NCBI GenBank assembly: GCA_023159155.1
Contig: JAJNNX010000036.1
Span: 469,071-533,070, forward strand
DNA from: Ustulina deusta
Lineage: Eukaryota > Ascomycota > Sordariomycetes > Xylariales > Xylariaceae
Reading direction: 5' to 3'
Length of the DNA: 64,000 nt
The translations under genes and the position numbers were made by a program. A model generated the notes under the pieces. That model had not been told where the DNA came from. It worked only from the letters and a program-made list of their open reading frames with translations, and did no database searches. This document shows, piece after piece, positions 13,532 to 26,000 of the stretch (the stretch's first letter is position 1; each line of letters opens with the position of its first letter).

Positions 13532-13541
13532 TACCTAGGTA
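13532..13541. repeat. TACCTAGGTA palindrome (copy 3 of 3)
   Basis: Perfect palindrome inside a GTAGGTAGGTACCTAGGTAC run followed by ACTTACTTAC. Confidence 0.6.
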
Positions 13542-15762
13542 CTTACTTACACTACTAGACTATCTCGATAGTGTGTACAACGGGTCCGTCGCGGACAACA
13601 AAGAGTCCTCCGCGCGTCAATGATTCATAGAGACCTCTCAAGATAATAATAACTCACTGACTGACTTATGTCTTACCTACATATTTGTGCTACTAGTATG
13701 TAGAACAGGATGAGATAATCCACGCCTATTTAGTATTTTTTAGTGCATATTGTTGTTGCACGTCAGACTTTGGTGTAACCGGGACCTCCAATGTCTGTCT
13801 ACCGTAAATAGTCGCGTACATACAAACTACTTTCTTACACACACACAAGACTACTAGTCGGTGGTTAGCTCACGACAGCCTTACTAAGCCTTGATAGATA
13901 CTGCAGCTACCGCGACCTATTCTAGTGTAGTGCGATGCAACCAACCCACGCACGCATTCTGGAACGCGTGTGGGAGGTAAGCGCCGCCGCTTCGGTACCT
14001 TTGCCAGAAGGCTAGAATCCTCTCTGCATTCCTTTCCTCAGGTTTAGGTAGGCCACACATATCTCCTCGCCGAGCGACACCTTCCCCCGTTATGCCCCCT
14101 TGCGGTTAGAACGAATCTGGACTGTGGAGTGTCGAGTGGCCGGGTTGAGAGATCTATCTAGATAGGATGTGACTAACGCCGTTTTCCACGGCGGCGCGGA
14201 AGATCTGGTCTGGGGACATTGTGCCTACTATGCTATGCTAGGCTTCCACGTGTCTGAGCCGCGGATTACCACACGCATCGATAGCAGCATGCCTGTATAC
14301 GAAACCCTTAGATCGGTACTAGGTAAGGCAAATACCTCGTAAAATATCAATCAATACACAGTCCTCCTCAAATCTTCGGGGTTGTATGCCCCCCCTTCTA
14401 CAACCCTCTCCGCTGCGCAACAGCCGGATAATTATCTCCCGTGAAAACCATCGTAGTTAGCGAAGGTAGTTACACAAACCCGACCGAGTCTGGGGTAGAG
14501 AGCGGGAATATAGAGGATTAGACGCATGAACGAGACGGATACGTGCATCGTCGACTACCGTGTTGTGCCCTTGCCCGCCGGCTAAACGCAGCATAATCCG
14601 GGATCATGGTAGTTAGACGGGTTGCACAAACTGCGTTGTTCTTCTTCCTTGTGTCCTTTTCTTGTGTCTAGACTAGTGCAAGAGAGGGGTTCGATTCGTA
14701 TCGTGTAAATCAATGTAGTTTGAATGTGTTGTATATTATGTCGTGTAGCATAATACCTAGGGAGGGCCATTCCTCTACCCGATGAAAGAGGTGGCTGGCT
14801 ACCTTGGGATTCGGTAGCACCTGGCTACTTGGTAGAGCGCCCTTAGTTGGTTTATCTAGAATATGAATCAAGAGTTACGTAGAACTACGACGCCGTACTT
14901 TGCTGGGTGAGACAGGTGCTGTAGATATCTGCACCGGCACAATGCACGACATCTTGCCTAGAAAGACAGTTGCCTTGCAATTCCGGGTTACTCGCAGGCT
15001 TAGACGGCGAAGTAGGAGCATACTGAGATATAATCAAGACTAGAGTACTCCATGCTCTGAAAGGGTGTTCGTTAAAAAATATACAAACAACTAGTATTCT
15101 ATTTTTATTTACCTACATGACAAATAAATCGTGTCATATATCTTTATGAATACAATAGCTTCGTCTTGGTCATTGACATTGATTCTCTAGGTAACTCGAT
15201 AAACATATGCTAAAAAAAATAAGAACCAGGTTGAAGTACAACTCAAATCTAACTTACTGCTATCCTGTAAGTAGTTCACAAGGAATAAATTGAGTTTAAT
15301 AATTCAGTATAGGGAAAACATACGACTAATACCGAATTTAGTTCTATTCGGTTCCGGCTAGTAGTTATAAAATTTTCCGTTTACATTATTAAATCAACAA
15401 TAAACTCCTGGTTTACCGTTATTATCTTCATCAGCAAACGTAGGAAGTCAAGTGCCCGATTTGACAACTTTCTACTTCTGCCGGTAGTATGGCGGTATAG
15501 CTTTGCGATTGGCTCTGTTGCGTGACAAGCTCCTTCTATATAAAATCTCACCCAATAGCTTCTCTATCACCTATGGTTTACTACGGGACAGGAGTCAAAT
15601 TGGTTTGGGCTGATAAAGACATCGAGAACTGTACTGCCATGGGCGTAACTTCTGACAAGTGCAAGCGACCAATGGGTATATTTGTAAGGGTGACAGAAGC
15701 CTAACACTCTCAAGATCATCTACGTGTGTATAAACATAGGTAATGGCGACCAGCCTACTCGG

Positions 15763-17094
15763 TCATACAATATCAACTACGACTTCAGCCTCATCATGCA
15801 TCTCACCTTTCATAGCCCCGTGAGCGAAGCAAAAACCCCGATGCGACACCGCGCCCCTTCTGGCCGCAACACCAGAGGATGGGCACTGCCATAAGGGATG
15901 AATAAATACGACATCTCCGAGCTGCGTCGGCGCGATGCAGCAACCAATACGCTTCTCCTTTGTCTCCCCTGTAGCTGCAAAGAAGCTCGCCTCCGGATAC
16001 TCGAAATCCCAAACCGGCTTTCCGAGTGAAGAAGCGATTCTGTCGCTGCATTCCTCGGTCGTCTCCGGCCCGATGTCCTTGTTGTACATTTCCTCATCTA
16101 GGATACATTTCAGGCAAGCCGCGAAATTGTGAAAAATAAGCTGCTCGTCCGCTGGGTTGCACTTCTCGTCGAATCCGAAGGAGAAAGAAACGGCGGCGGA
16201 AATCGAGGTGCGGTTGTCGAAAGGCGGGGATTGGACTCCTCTGGCCATGTCGCCCAATATGTTAGACCAGCTGGCCCGCAGCGTCGCTTTCCCTTCGTCC
16301 GATTCCATCATAGCGTTGCCGAAGAAAGTCTCGACATAACTCGATAACGGCTATTTCGAAACCGCGCAAGGACAGAATATTCTGCCGCCTGCCAATTTCC
16401 CACCTTGGCTCCGATTCCCCGGCCGGTCTCCACGGCAGAGCCTGTCCGAATGTGAACGGGTTCCGGAAGAGCATCGGCCGATCCCACAGAGGAACCCACG
16501 ATGGTGCCTCGACGCCGTGGACGTAAAGGAGGGCATTCGTGTTCTTGAAGTTGAGGAACGCAGCCTCGACAGAGTCTTGGCAGACGTCCACGGCGGTCTT
16601 GCCGTAGTGGGGATCGAGAAGCCAGCCGCCGTCGCCGCTCTGTATCATCCCCCGCAGGCCGTAGATGACATCCCGGGGATCTGTCGTTGAGAAGTTGGAC
16701 ACGAGATACAGCATGTGAAGCCAATTCTCCCCTTTCGGGATGTCGGACGACAGCGTGGACGCCCACCAGCGGTACACGTCTGTGAAGCCGCGGCTCTGAG
16801 AGAAGGCCGTCTCGAGTATGATGTATCCGGCCATCAATTCGATGGCGTCCCACAAGACGGGCTGGTGACCGCGGTAGACTATTCGGGTTTCGCCCGTGTT
16901 GATCTCCTAGATGATCTAGACGCGTGGTCGCCCCATGCGTATGAAAGCGCTTCATACTTGGGCAGATTGGACCATTCAATCTCATGCAACAGACATGAGA
17001 CCGGGTCTCCAGGCTTTCCTGGAAGAAGGTCCGCGATCCTGACTGACATGGGCAGAAGTCTGTCGTGGTATGCATCCACCGTCCTGTCTGCCAT
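15763..17094 (-). pseudogene. Decayed HET-domain (heterokaryon incompatibility) gene
   Basis: On the minus strand the N-terminal piece (17094 to about 16925) reads IADLLPGKPGDPVSC ... YEALSYAWGD, the canonical start of a HET domain. The central part of the domain (normally the WVDAICINQ region, roughly 60 or more residues) is absent. A different frame resumes at about 16905 (INTGETRIVYRGHQPVLWDAIELMAGY) and continues through DPRDVIYGLRGM, the usual post-HET motif. Near 16340 the frame shifts again (VIELCRDFL against the expected SYVETFFG), and the last third runs to a stop at 15763-15765. Two more, mutually compensating, shifts enclose a PYGSAHPLVLRPEG stretch at about 15835-15910. Composition is normal, so decay came by indels and deletion rather than RIP. 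HET proteins trigger cell death on fusion of unlike strains; this copy cannot make an intact one unless the assembly is wrong. Confidence 0.75.
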
Positions 17095-17851
17095 TAATTA
17101 TATCTTATTTTGACTGGGTCTAGTATACTATCTGTGACAATTGATCAGGGAACTACCCGTGCATCTAGCTAGCATTGAAGAATTGCACGATGCGGACGAA
17201 GGCTCGCCATGACGGATTCAACAACGCTGCCGTAAATTGGAGCTGTAGTATCCTTGCTACCCATGACCGTTCACCGCAGCAGTAAAATCAACACCAATGG
17301 CATGCATACTACAGCCGCAGAAGTTCTACTACTTTAAAGCCAAACAAAACAACCACTTGAAATAGGAAATAAATATGAATATACACTCCCAATTTTATTC
17401 AATTATTTTCTTTGTTCGTCTTCAAAATAGTAGGCTCAATGACAATAACCTGGAATCACCAGTGATATTTACACTCAGTAGCTCAACCAATCAACACGCT
17501 CACCTTTAATCCATCTCTTATCCAACTTAGCTGTTTTTTGAAAGTGGTGTGTAAATTGTTTATCTGCCTACAAATCGGCTGAGATTCCTTTCGTTGCATT
17601 CCATTTCCCGAATCATGATACCATGATACCCGCGTCCACACTCATCTTTCACACGCTGCTGGTCGCCGTCAAAAGTTATATGCCTAGCTATGAGTTGGGG
17701 GTATGTGGCGAAGACGCGTGGCTCAACTGTCTCTTGGCATTAGACGATGTTGCTACCTAAGCAGTCAACCTAAACACAGCATAGCCCTCATCCTCAAGAA
17801 AACATGAACATTTACCCACAACCCGCTAGTTCCATTAACACCGTTTAATCA
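17095..17851. promoter_or_regulatory. Divergent intergenic region between the two HET loci
   Basis: 757 bp between the start of the minus-strand HET pseudogene and the plus-strand HET gene. It is AT-richer in the middle (17330-17560). It would have to hold the promoters of both genes; no specific sites were recognised. Confidence 0.4.
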
Positions 17852-19504
17852 ATGTCAAATGTACATGAGCAACGATGTGGCTCATTAATACCTCTACTCA
17901 TAGATTTGTTCCATGCAAACGAGCCTACGGACAAATATTTAATCCTGTCGCACACCTGGGAAGAAGAGGAAGTCACGTTCCAGGACTTCCAAGACCTAGA
18001 CTTTGCACGGACTAAAAAGGGGTTCTCCAAGATTGAAGAGACATGTCGCTTGGCCCGGGAAATTTCGCTGGGATGGGCCTGGATCGATACTTGCTGTATT
18101 GATAAAACGAGCAGCGCCGAACTGAGCGAGGCTATCAACTCAATGTTTCGATGGTATCACAATTCTGCTATCTGCGCTGCATACTTATCGGATTTGCCAC
18201 CGCACGATGGCCATGCTCCAAGCCGAGGTCAGATGACCCGTGGAGCGCCGGGGGAAGACTTAGAGGAACCTTTGAAAGAGAACTTTTTTTCCTCGGTGGA
18301 TGAGTCGGGATTGGAATTTGGAGGTGAATGGGATGGGTCTTCCGAAGGGGACCCAGATAATGAGTTACTGTCGGAGTTTGAAAAGGAGCTGCTGAAAGAA
18401 CACAAAAGCTCTGACAAAACTTCCTGGGCCAAGGTCGAGTTCCCAAAGTGTCGATGGTTCACCAGAGGCTGGACGCTCCAAGAACTCCTCGCGCCTAACA
18501 ATGTCAAATTCTACGATAAGCAGTGGAATTTCCTTGGAAACAAGATCTCATTAAGAGACCTGCTCTCCGAGATCACTAATATCGACTCATTGGCTCTCAC
18601 GAAGTCAAGGCCCCTGCGGGATTATTCTGTCGCAGCCCGCATGTCCTGGTCTTCGGAAAGAGTGACGACGCGGCCAGAGGACCAAGCCTATTGCCTTCTG
18701 GGCATTTTTGGAGTATACATGCCGCTGATATATGGCGAAGGAACACACGCGTTCGCACGATTACAGGAAGAGATATGCAGAACTACGAACGATCTCTCGC
18801 TATTCGCTTGGACATCGCAGCAGATAGCTCTCCACGACCACCACGGCCTTTTTGCACAATCGCCCGCCGATTTTTGGGACTGCCACCGAATAGAGCGGTT
18901 TTCACTAAGCCGTAGGCGGGATAGTGACCTCACGGTCACTAATAATGGGTTAATTTTCAATAAAGCGCTCATTTATTCCGAAGGGCGCTCGCGAATTGTC
19001 TTAATGCTAGACTGTTTCAGTTCAGAACCCGGCATGACACAGAACCCGATGCCTATTGGTATATTCATCCGACAGATAGACGGCCAGTTTTGCCGCAAGT
19101 CTGCATGGGAGCTTTGCAAAGGTTTGTGCTATAGCAGCAGCAGCAGAATGCTAAGCGTGCTCAGTCTGAATGCCAGAAAATTCAGATTCACTAGACCGGC
19201 AGTCCCACAGTCGGCCCTCGGTTGGGAAACCAAGATACAACTTACGCGACCAGATATTAACGTAAAATTACTAAGTTGTCTTCCTCTTCCATACCGCACG
19301 AGCCCTAGGGTGATATCATGGTCCATTGACGACCCGGCCTACCTGGTGTATTGCATACTCAGATTCGATAACCTATCTCCAAGTGGGCAGGATGGTGAGA
19401 GATTTCTATTCTTGGTAGCCTGGAGCCTTGACGCCAAGGATGGCACCAACAAAGCATTCGTGTGGACAGAGCAATGCGAATTTTGGCACATCTACAGCAC
19501 ATAA
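17852..19504 (+). CDS. HET-domain protein, HET-E/HET-D-like, 550 aa
   Basis: Stand-alone HET-domain protein. Visible motifs: KYLILSHTWEEEEVTFQDF (residues 28-46), WAWIDTCCIDK (75-85), EAINSMFRWY (93-102), RGWTLQELLAP (205-215) and RPEDQAYCLLGIFGVYMPLIYGEG (274-297), all diagnostic of the HET-E/D/R type. An acidic, low-complexity insert of about 80 residues (114-195) separates the two halves of the domain. There is no NACHT or WD40 region, and the C-terminal ~230 residues match nothing I recognise. The role is inferred from family: triggering incompatibility cell death. Oddity: in another frame 17875-17910 encodes MWLINTSTHRFV, which resembles the usual HET N-terminus (M-R-L-I-N-T), so the first ~20 residues as given are probably out of frame after a 1-nt deletion near 17905-17915. 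The gene may be hypomorphic or start elsewhere. Its stop lies only tens of bases from the AT-rich block. Confidence 0.8.
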   Translation: MSNVHEQRCGSLIPLLIDLFHANEPTDKYLILSHTWEEEEVTFQDFQDLDFARTKKGFSKIEETCRLAREISLGWAWIDTCCIDKTSSAELSEAINSMFRWYHNSAICAAYLSDLPPHDGHAPSRGQMTRGAPGEDLEEPLKENFFSSVDESGLEFGGEWDGSSEGDPDNELLSEFEKELLKEHKSSDKTSWAKVEFPKCRWFTRGWTLQELLAPNNVKFYDKQWNFLGNKISLRDLLSEITNIDSLALTKSRPLRDYSVAARMSWSSERVTTRPEDQAYCLLGIFGVYMPLIYGEGTHAFARLQEEICRTTNDLSLFAWTSQQIALHDHHGLFAQSPADFWDCHRIERFSLSRRRDSDLTVTNNGLIFNKALIYSEGRSRIVLMLDCFSSEPGMTQNPMPIGIFIRQIDGQFCRKSAWELCKGLCYSSSSRMLSVLSLNARKFRFTRPAVPQSALGWETKIQLTRPDINVKLLSCLPLPYRTSPRVISWSIDDPAYLVYCILRFDNLSPSGQDGERFLFLVAWSLDAKDGTNKAFVWTEQCEFWHIYST

Positions 19505-19552
19505 TAGGGCACTCCACAAGTAGGGGGTACGCATGTATTGGGGGGAGCGTGA

Positions 19553-19660
19553 GCCTTTTTTGGCTAGCTTTCGGATCAAAGCTGCTATTAAAGCGCTAAT
19601 AAAAAGTTCAATATATCGCTGGTTTAAAAACTAGTCGTAAACTGCCCACTACTAAAATAT
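19553..19660 (+). repeat. Lightly mutated copy of a direct repeat (partner 19931-20038)
   Basis: The segment containing GCTGCTATTAAAGCGCTAAT realigns with 19931-20038 at an offset of 378 bp, where the same word reads GCTATTATTAAAATATTAAT. The differences are mostly C-to-T and G-to-A. This copy sits at the boundary with the HET gene and keeps more GC. Confidence 0.7.
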
Positions 19661-19930
19661 AAAACAAATAAAAAATAATATATTAAAATAATAAAATTTA
19701 ACCCTTAATAATCTTTTATTATTATTTTTTTTAGTTTTTAAACTTTAGTAATTAAAATAATAAATAAAACAAATTTATTATATATTTATTATATATATAT
19801 ATTTATAATTATAATATTATAAAAAAATAAGTTATATAATAAGTTTTTAAATTTTATAAAATTATTTATTTATAATATATAATAAAATATTTTATAAATA
19901 AAATATATATATATATTAAAAAAAATATAA

Positions 19931-20038
19931 GTTTTTATTAATTAGTTTTTAAATTAAAGCTATTATTAAAATATTAATAAAAAGTTTAATATATTATTAT
20001 TTTAAAAACTAGTTATAAACTATTTAAATTTATATTTT
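19931..20038 (+). repeat. Heavily RIP-mutated copy of the 19553 repeat
   Basis: Partner of 19553-19660 with nearly every C and G of that copy changed to T or A. Together the two copies show the direction of mutation. They could be ends of a small element or a simple duplication. Confidence 0.7.
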
Positions 20039-23000
20039 AAATTATATTAAAATAATTAATTTAAATTTAATAAAATAGTTTATATATTAAAAAATATATT
20101 TTAATTAATTAGTTTATATAAATAAAGCTAATATAGCCTATTATATAAAAAGTTTTATTATATATTATAAAATTTTTTTTTTTAAATATTATATATTTTT
20201 AATATATATTATATAATAATAAATTTATATTAAATTTAAGCTAATATTAAAGTAGCTTTACTTTATTTTATTATTTTTAATTTATTATTATTATTATGTT
20301 TTTTAAAGCAGCCCTTATAAAAAAATAGCCCGCTAGCCCTACTTTTTTTAATTTATAAAATAAAAATAAATTTTATATAAATTTAAAACAAATTTAAAAC
20401 TAATTTAAACAAACTAAAAATTTATAACTATAATAAAATATTAAATATATTATATTTATTATATTTATTATATAACTAAAATATATATAATATAAATATA
20501 AATTAAATTTAATATTAAATTAATATAAAAATTTAATATTTATTATAATAATAATATAAATATAAATATTTTTAAATATATTTATTATATTTATATTTAT
20601 AAAAATAATTATTTTAATAATTATATTTTTATAAATATATTATATAAATTTAATATAAATTTAATTTTAATTTAGTTCTAAATTAATATAAATAATTATA
20701 ATATTAATAAATAATAAAACTTATTTATATAAGTTTATTAAACTACCCGCTTAAACTAAATTAATAAAAAAGTTTTTAAAGCTTTTTATTTTATTAGTTA
20801 TAAATATTCTAAATAAATTAAAAATAAATTTAATACTAATTTATATAACTTTTTTTTTAAAAATAATTAATAATATTTAAAAATAAATTTATTATATTAT
20901 TAATAAAAAAAATATTAAAAAATAAAATAAAATATAAATAAAACAAATATAATATAAATTTAAAACAAATAATATTTAAATTTTAAATTAAATTATAGCT
21001 TTTTAAATAAACTTTTTTTAAATTATATTTAAATTAAATTTAAATTTAAATTTTTTATAACTAAAATTTTTTATTAAATTATTATAACTATTATATATTT
21101 TTATTATATATATAATATTATAATAATAATTAAAATATAATATATTTATATAGTTATTAAGCTAGATTTTATATATAAATATATTATAATAAAAAAACAA
21201 GCTTTATTTATATTTAATTTTTTTAATATTAAAACATTTTATAATTAATTTTAAAATAAAATATTTTAAAACTTAGAGCTTTTTATTTATTAATATTTTA
21301 TAATATTATTTTATTATATTAAAAAATTAATAATTTAATAATTTTAAATTTTTTTTGTTTATTTTTATATTATAAATATATTAAATAATATTATAATAAA
21401 AACTATAGTTCATATATATATTATAGTTAATATTTAAACAAATTAACTTATTTTAGAATATATTTTTTGCTTAAATTTTTATAAAAACGCTATATATAAA
21501 TTAAAACAATAATAAATAATCTATAATATAAATTAATATATTTTTTTAGTTTAATAGTTTATTTATATAAGCTATTAAGCAACCTAGTTTTTTTATTATA
21601 TTTAATATTATATAAACTTTAAAGCAATTTTTATTTGTTTTTATATTATAAAAAAATATTTAAAAATATAATCTATTTTATATTAATTATATTATTAATT
21701 TTAAAAAGCTTAATATATACTATTTTTAAAAATTATTTAAGTTAGAATTATTATAAATAATTAAAAAAAAAAAAAACTATACTATATTATAATAAATATT
21801 ATATTAGCTATTAATATATTATATAAGTTTTTATTAATTATAATTATTTTTAATAAAAGTTTAGCTAATATTAATTTTATAACTAAATTTTTTTTTAAAA
21901 TTTTTTATTTATAAAAAAATAAATATATTATATTTTAAATTAAATAATAAATATAAAAACTTTTAAATATTAATATATTTAATATACAATTAATATAGAT
22001 TAAATATAATATAAATATATATAAACTTATTAATAAATTTTAAATTATTTTTTAAAAAAGATTATATATTTTATCATATATATAAAAAACTAATATTTAA
22101 AGCAATATAAGCTAAGCTATTATATTCTAACTTAAGTATTATATTTTATATATTTTTATTATTAATTTATAATTTTTTTATATTAATTCTATTAAGCTAA
22201 TATATATTAAATAAATATATAAGTTTTTATAGCACTAGCTATATAAATTTATTTTGTTTTAGAAATATAAAATTAGCTAACTTTTAATAAGTTTTGCTAA
22301 TTAAAATATAAATTAATAATTATAACAAAATTAGCTTAAAAAAAAGTATTTATTAGTTTATTATTTAAAAAAATCATTTAGCAGGCTTAAAAATAAATAT
22401 TTTAATATATTACAAATATAAAGATTTTTTAAAGCAAATCTAAAAAAAGCAAATTTTTTATTAATATATTAGCTAGTTTTTATTAAACTATTATATTATT
22501 AATATAGATTACTACCACGCTTAATTTTTAATATATATATTAATATATAAATATTAATTAGATTATAATAATTTTAAATATATTAATATTTAGATCTGCT
22601 TTAATATTAAAACAAAAATAAACAAAAGCTTAATATTTAAATATAAATAAAGCTTAATATTATTAATATATTTTTTTTTTATTTTTTTTTATAATATATT
22701 TATAATTTGTACTAAAACTTTTAATATAATACTAGTAATTTTATATAATCTTTTTTATATTAAATAAAGTTTTACTATTTTTATAATATTATATTAAAAA
22801 TTATTTTTTTATTTTTAATATAATTATATTAGGTGGTTTTAATTTTAAATATATTTTTATACTTATTAGCTTTTTTAGTACTTATAAGCTATTTTTTTTA
22901 ATAAGTTTTTTTTTATATATAATTAAAAACTATTATATTTTTTTTTAATTTCTTTTTTGTTTAGTTATTAAATATTTTATTATATTTAACTTAAAAGCTT

Positions 23001-26000
23001 TATTTATAATAATTTTTATATTAGTTTTCTTTAGTACTAAAATAATCAACCATATATTTTATTTAAATAAAAGTTAAACTAATAATAAATTAATACTAAT
23101 TATCTTTTATAAATTAATAACTTTAGTAGTTTTTTTTATATATATTAGCTATTTTTTTAAGTTAATATATCTAGTTTTTAATACTTAATTTTTTTATTAA
23201 GCTATAAATCTATAAAGAATTAAAAAACTATATTTAACTTTAGTTCTTCTTTTTTTAAAACATATTATTTATAAATAACTATTAAAAATAACCAAACACT
23301 AAAATTAAGATTTTTTAAGCTTAAATAACAAAAAACCATTTTATTTTTTTAGTTATAAAAACAAAAATAAATTAGCTCAAATAATTAATTATAATTTATA
23401 TTTATTATATTTTATAGTTTTATAATAACTATTTTCTGTTTAATCATTAAAAATAGTTTATGTTTAATTTTAATATAAATATAATATTATTTATAATATT
23501 TATTTATATTTAAAAATTAAAAAAGCTACTAAAAATAAGCTTATAGGTTATAAAAAATTATTAAAATATTAAAATATTTATAGCTATTATAAGCCTAGTT
23601 TAAAATAATATTAATTTTATAAAATAATAAATATTTATTAATAATCTAGTAATAAGCTAAGTTTTAAACTATATAATAATATTTATTTAAAAAAAGATCT
23701 TTTTATATTTTATGATTTAAAATTATAACTTTTATAATATTTTTATATTATAAACAGGCTAAATAATCTTTAAAAAAGTTTTTCAGGTTTTTATTAATTA
23801 AATTAACAAAAATAAATAAAAAAACATTTAAATTACTTTTCTTTTTTTTTAGATATTAAAAAAAAAAGCTAAATATTAGTAAAGTTAACTATAAAAAAAA
23901 ACAATTTCTTAAAATCAAATTGCTTAATAAGTATATAAATTAATTTATTAATTTAAAACAGTCTATTTATAATTTTAATAATTTTAAAAATATTTAAATA
24001 GTAATAAATAATAAACTAATATTTTTTTAAGCTTCTAATTTAATTCCTAAAATATTTATTAAGTTATAATAATCTATATATAATATAATTAAAATTTAAA
24101 ATTTAATAATTAGCTAGCAGTATTTTATTAAGTAGTAAACCACTTTTAAAAAAAATCTTTTATTAATATTATATCTTATTTTTAAATTAGAAAATCTAAA
24201 TAATATAAATATAAAAATTTTTATTAATAATCTTAGTTCTAATAAATTGACTAGCTATTTAAAACAATATTTTATTTAGTTTTATTAATAAAACATTAAT
24301 AGTTAAATAATACTAAATAAAAAGATTTAAATTTTTAATAATATAGTTTTAAATCTTTTTATATATTATTTAAAAAGCTTTTTTATTATTTTTTTTTAAA
24401 TAAAACGCTTTTTTTTTTTTTTTAAATTATTTTTAAAACTAATTTTTAGTAAGTACTTTTTAATATATTAATTAAGTCTGCTTTTTTTTTAAAATATATT
24501 TTAAAATATAAAACTAAATATAAAAAGTTTTTTAATTTTAATATATTAATTAAATAATTTTTATTTAATACTTATTTTTTAAATTAATTTTAATGCTTTA
24601 AAAATAGATATATTTATTTCTAGAATAATTTAAAACTTAATATATTAATATTATTTATAAATAGGATTATTTTTAAAAAAAAAGCTAATTAAAATAAATA
24701 TAATTTATAAAAAATACTAGGTATATAAAAAATTAAAAAAATTATTAAATATATAGCTAAATATATTATAATTATTAATAAAAATAAAAAGCTGAAAACT
24801 TTTTTTATAAATAGCTATTTTTTAAAACTAATATTTTAAAAGATTTTTTAATTTATATATTAACTATTAAAAGCAATAAATCTAGTTTTTAGTTAATTTT
24901 TATATTTTGTTAATATAGCCCAAAACTTATAAGTAATATTTTTTTTAAAAGAAATATTATAATTTCTTTAAATTAAAATACAAAAAACTTTATTTTATCA
25001 ATATATTAGCTACTAAAGTTTAATTATAGCTTAATTTATTAAAATATAATAATATATAAATTAATTTGTTTTTAGTTTAGCTTTAAATAAATAATAAATT
25101 TATATTTTTTAAACAAATATTTTTAAATAAATAAAGCTAATAAATTCTAGTTAAAAAAAAATTCTAGTAATAAATTATTTTTTTTATAATATATTTAAAT
25201 TAATAAAACTAAAAAAAAGCTATTATAAAATTAGTTATAATTATATATTTAACTAAGTTAGTTTTTTATATATTTTTAAAACTTATAATAAAATAATTTT
25301 TTTGGATATAATATAATTTCCAAACTAATATTTATTATTTTAAAATTTTAGTTTTATTTTTAATAATAAATAAAAATTAAATAAACTATATATTAACTAT
25401 AATTTAAAGGCCTTTAAACAAAAAATATTATTTAAGTTTATATTATACTTGGGGTTTTTTTTATACTTTCTAGCTTAAAAAAGCATATTTAAACAAAAAA
25501 AATATATATAAAATTATAAAAAACAAGAATAATTAGTCTTTTTTTTAAAAAACTAACTAGCTTTATATTAATTACTAAATCTAAATTAAATTTGTTTTTT
25601 AGAAATTTTTTAATATTGTTGCAAAAAATTTTATTTTATTTTATAGCTACTAAAACTAGATCTATATTTAAACAATTATTTAAAACTAATATTATTTATT
25701 TTTAATTATTATATATATTAAATAATAAAAACAATTAATTTGTTTTATTTTTAATAATATAATAAAACTTAATAAAATAAGTTTTATACTAATATAATAC
25801 TTTATTATAATTAGTATTAAAAATGAGGATTATGTTTTTAATAAATATAAATAAAATATAAATTAGCTTTTTTAAAATCTTTATATATTTATTAATATAA
25901 TTAGAAATAATTAATAAAAATAATCCTATATATTTAAAAAATATTTTATTAAGAATTATAAATAATAAAACTTATAATAAAGATTTATTTTAAACTTTAA

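Larger units (their letters stand above)
8520..15762. other. Long gene-free interval with simple repeats
   Basis: More than 7 kb without a convincing gene. The longest frames (about 130-155 codons at 10674-11078 and 11477-11944) begin at TTG and lack codon bias. The 3' UTR of the preceding gene probably occupies the first few hundred bases. The interval carries homopolymers, a CA repeat and TACCTAGGTA palindromes. At about 15060-15450 it becomes AT-richer. It may be a decayed region or host non-coding RNA, but nothing positive supports either. Confidence 0.6.

Noticed and set aside
14681..14705. tRNA box-B-like word GGTTCGATTC
   Set aside because: No upstream box A, acceptor or D stem; not a tRNA.
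15522..15704. 60-codon plus-strand frame
   Set aside because: Short, non-ATG start, no recognised domain; chance frame cannot be excluded.
16308..17075. 255-codon minus-strand open frame, longest in the HET pseudogene
   Set aside because: It overlaps the HET frames but encodes Arg/His-rich sequence with no HET motif; it is an off-frame shadow of GC-rich coding DNA.
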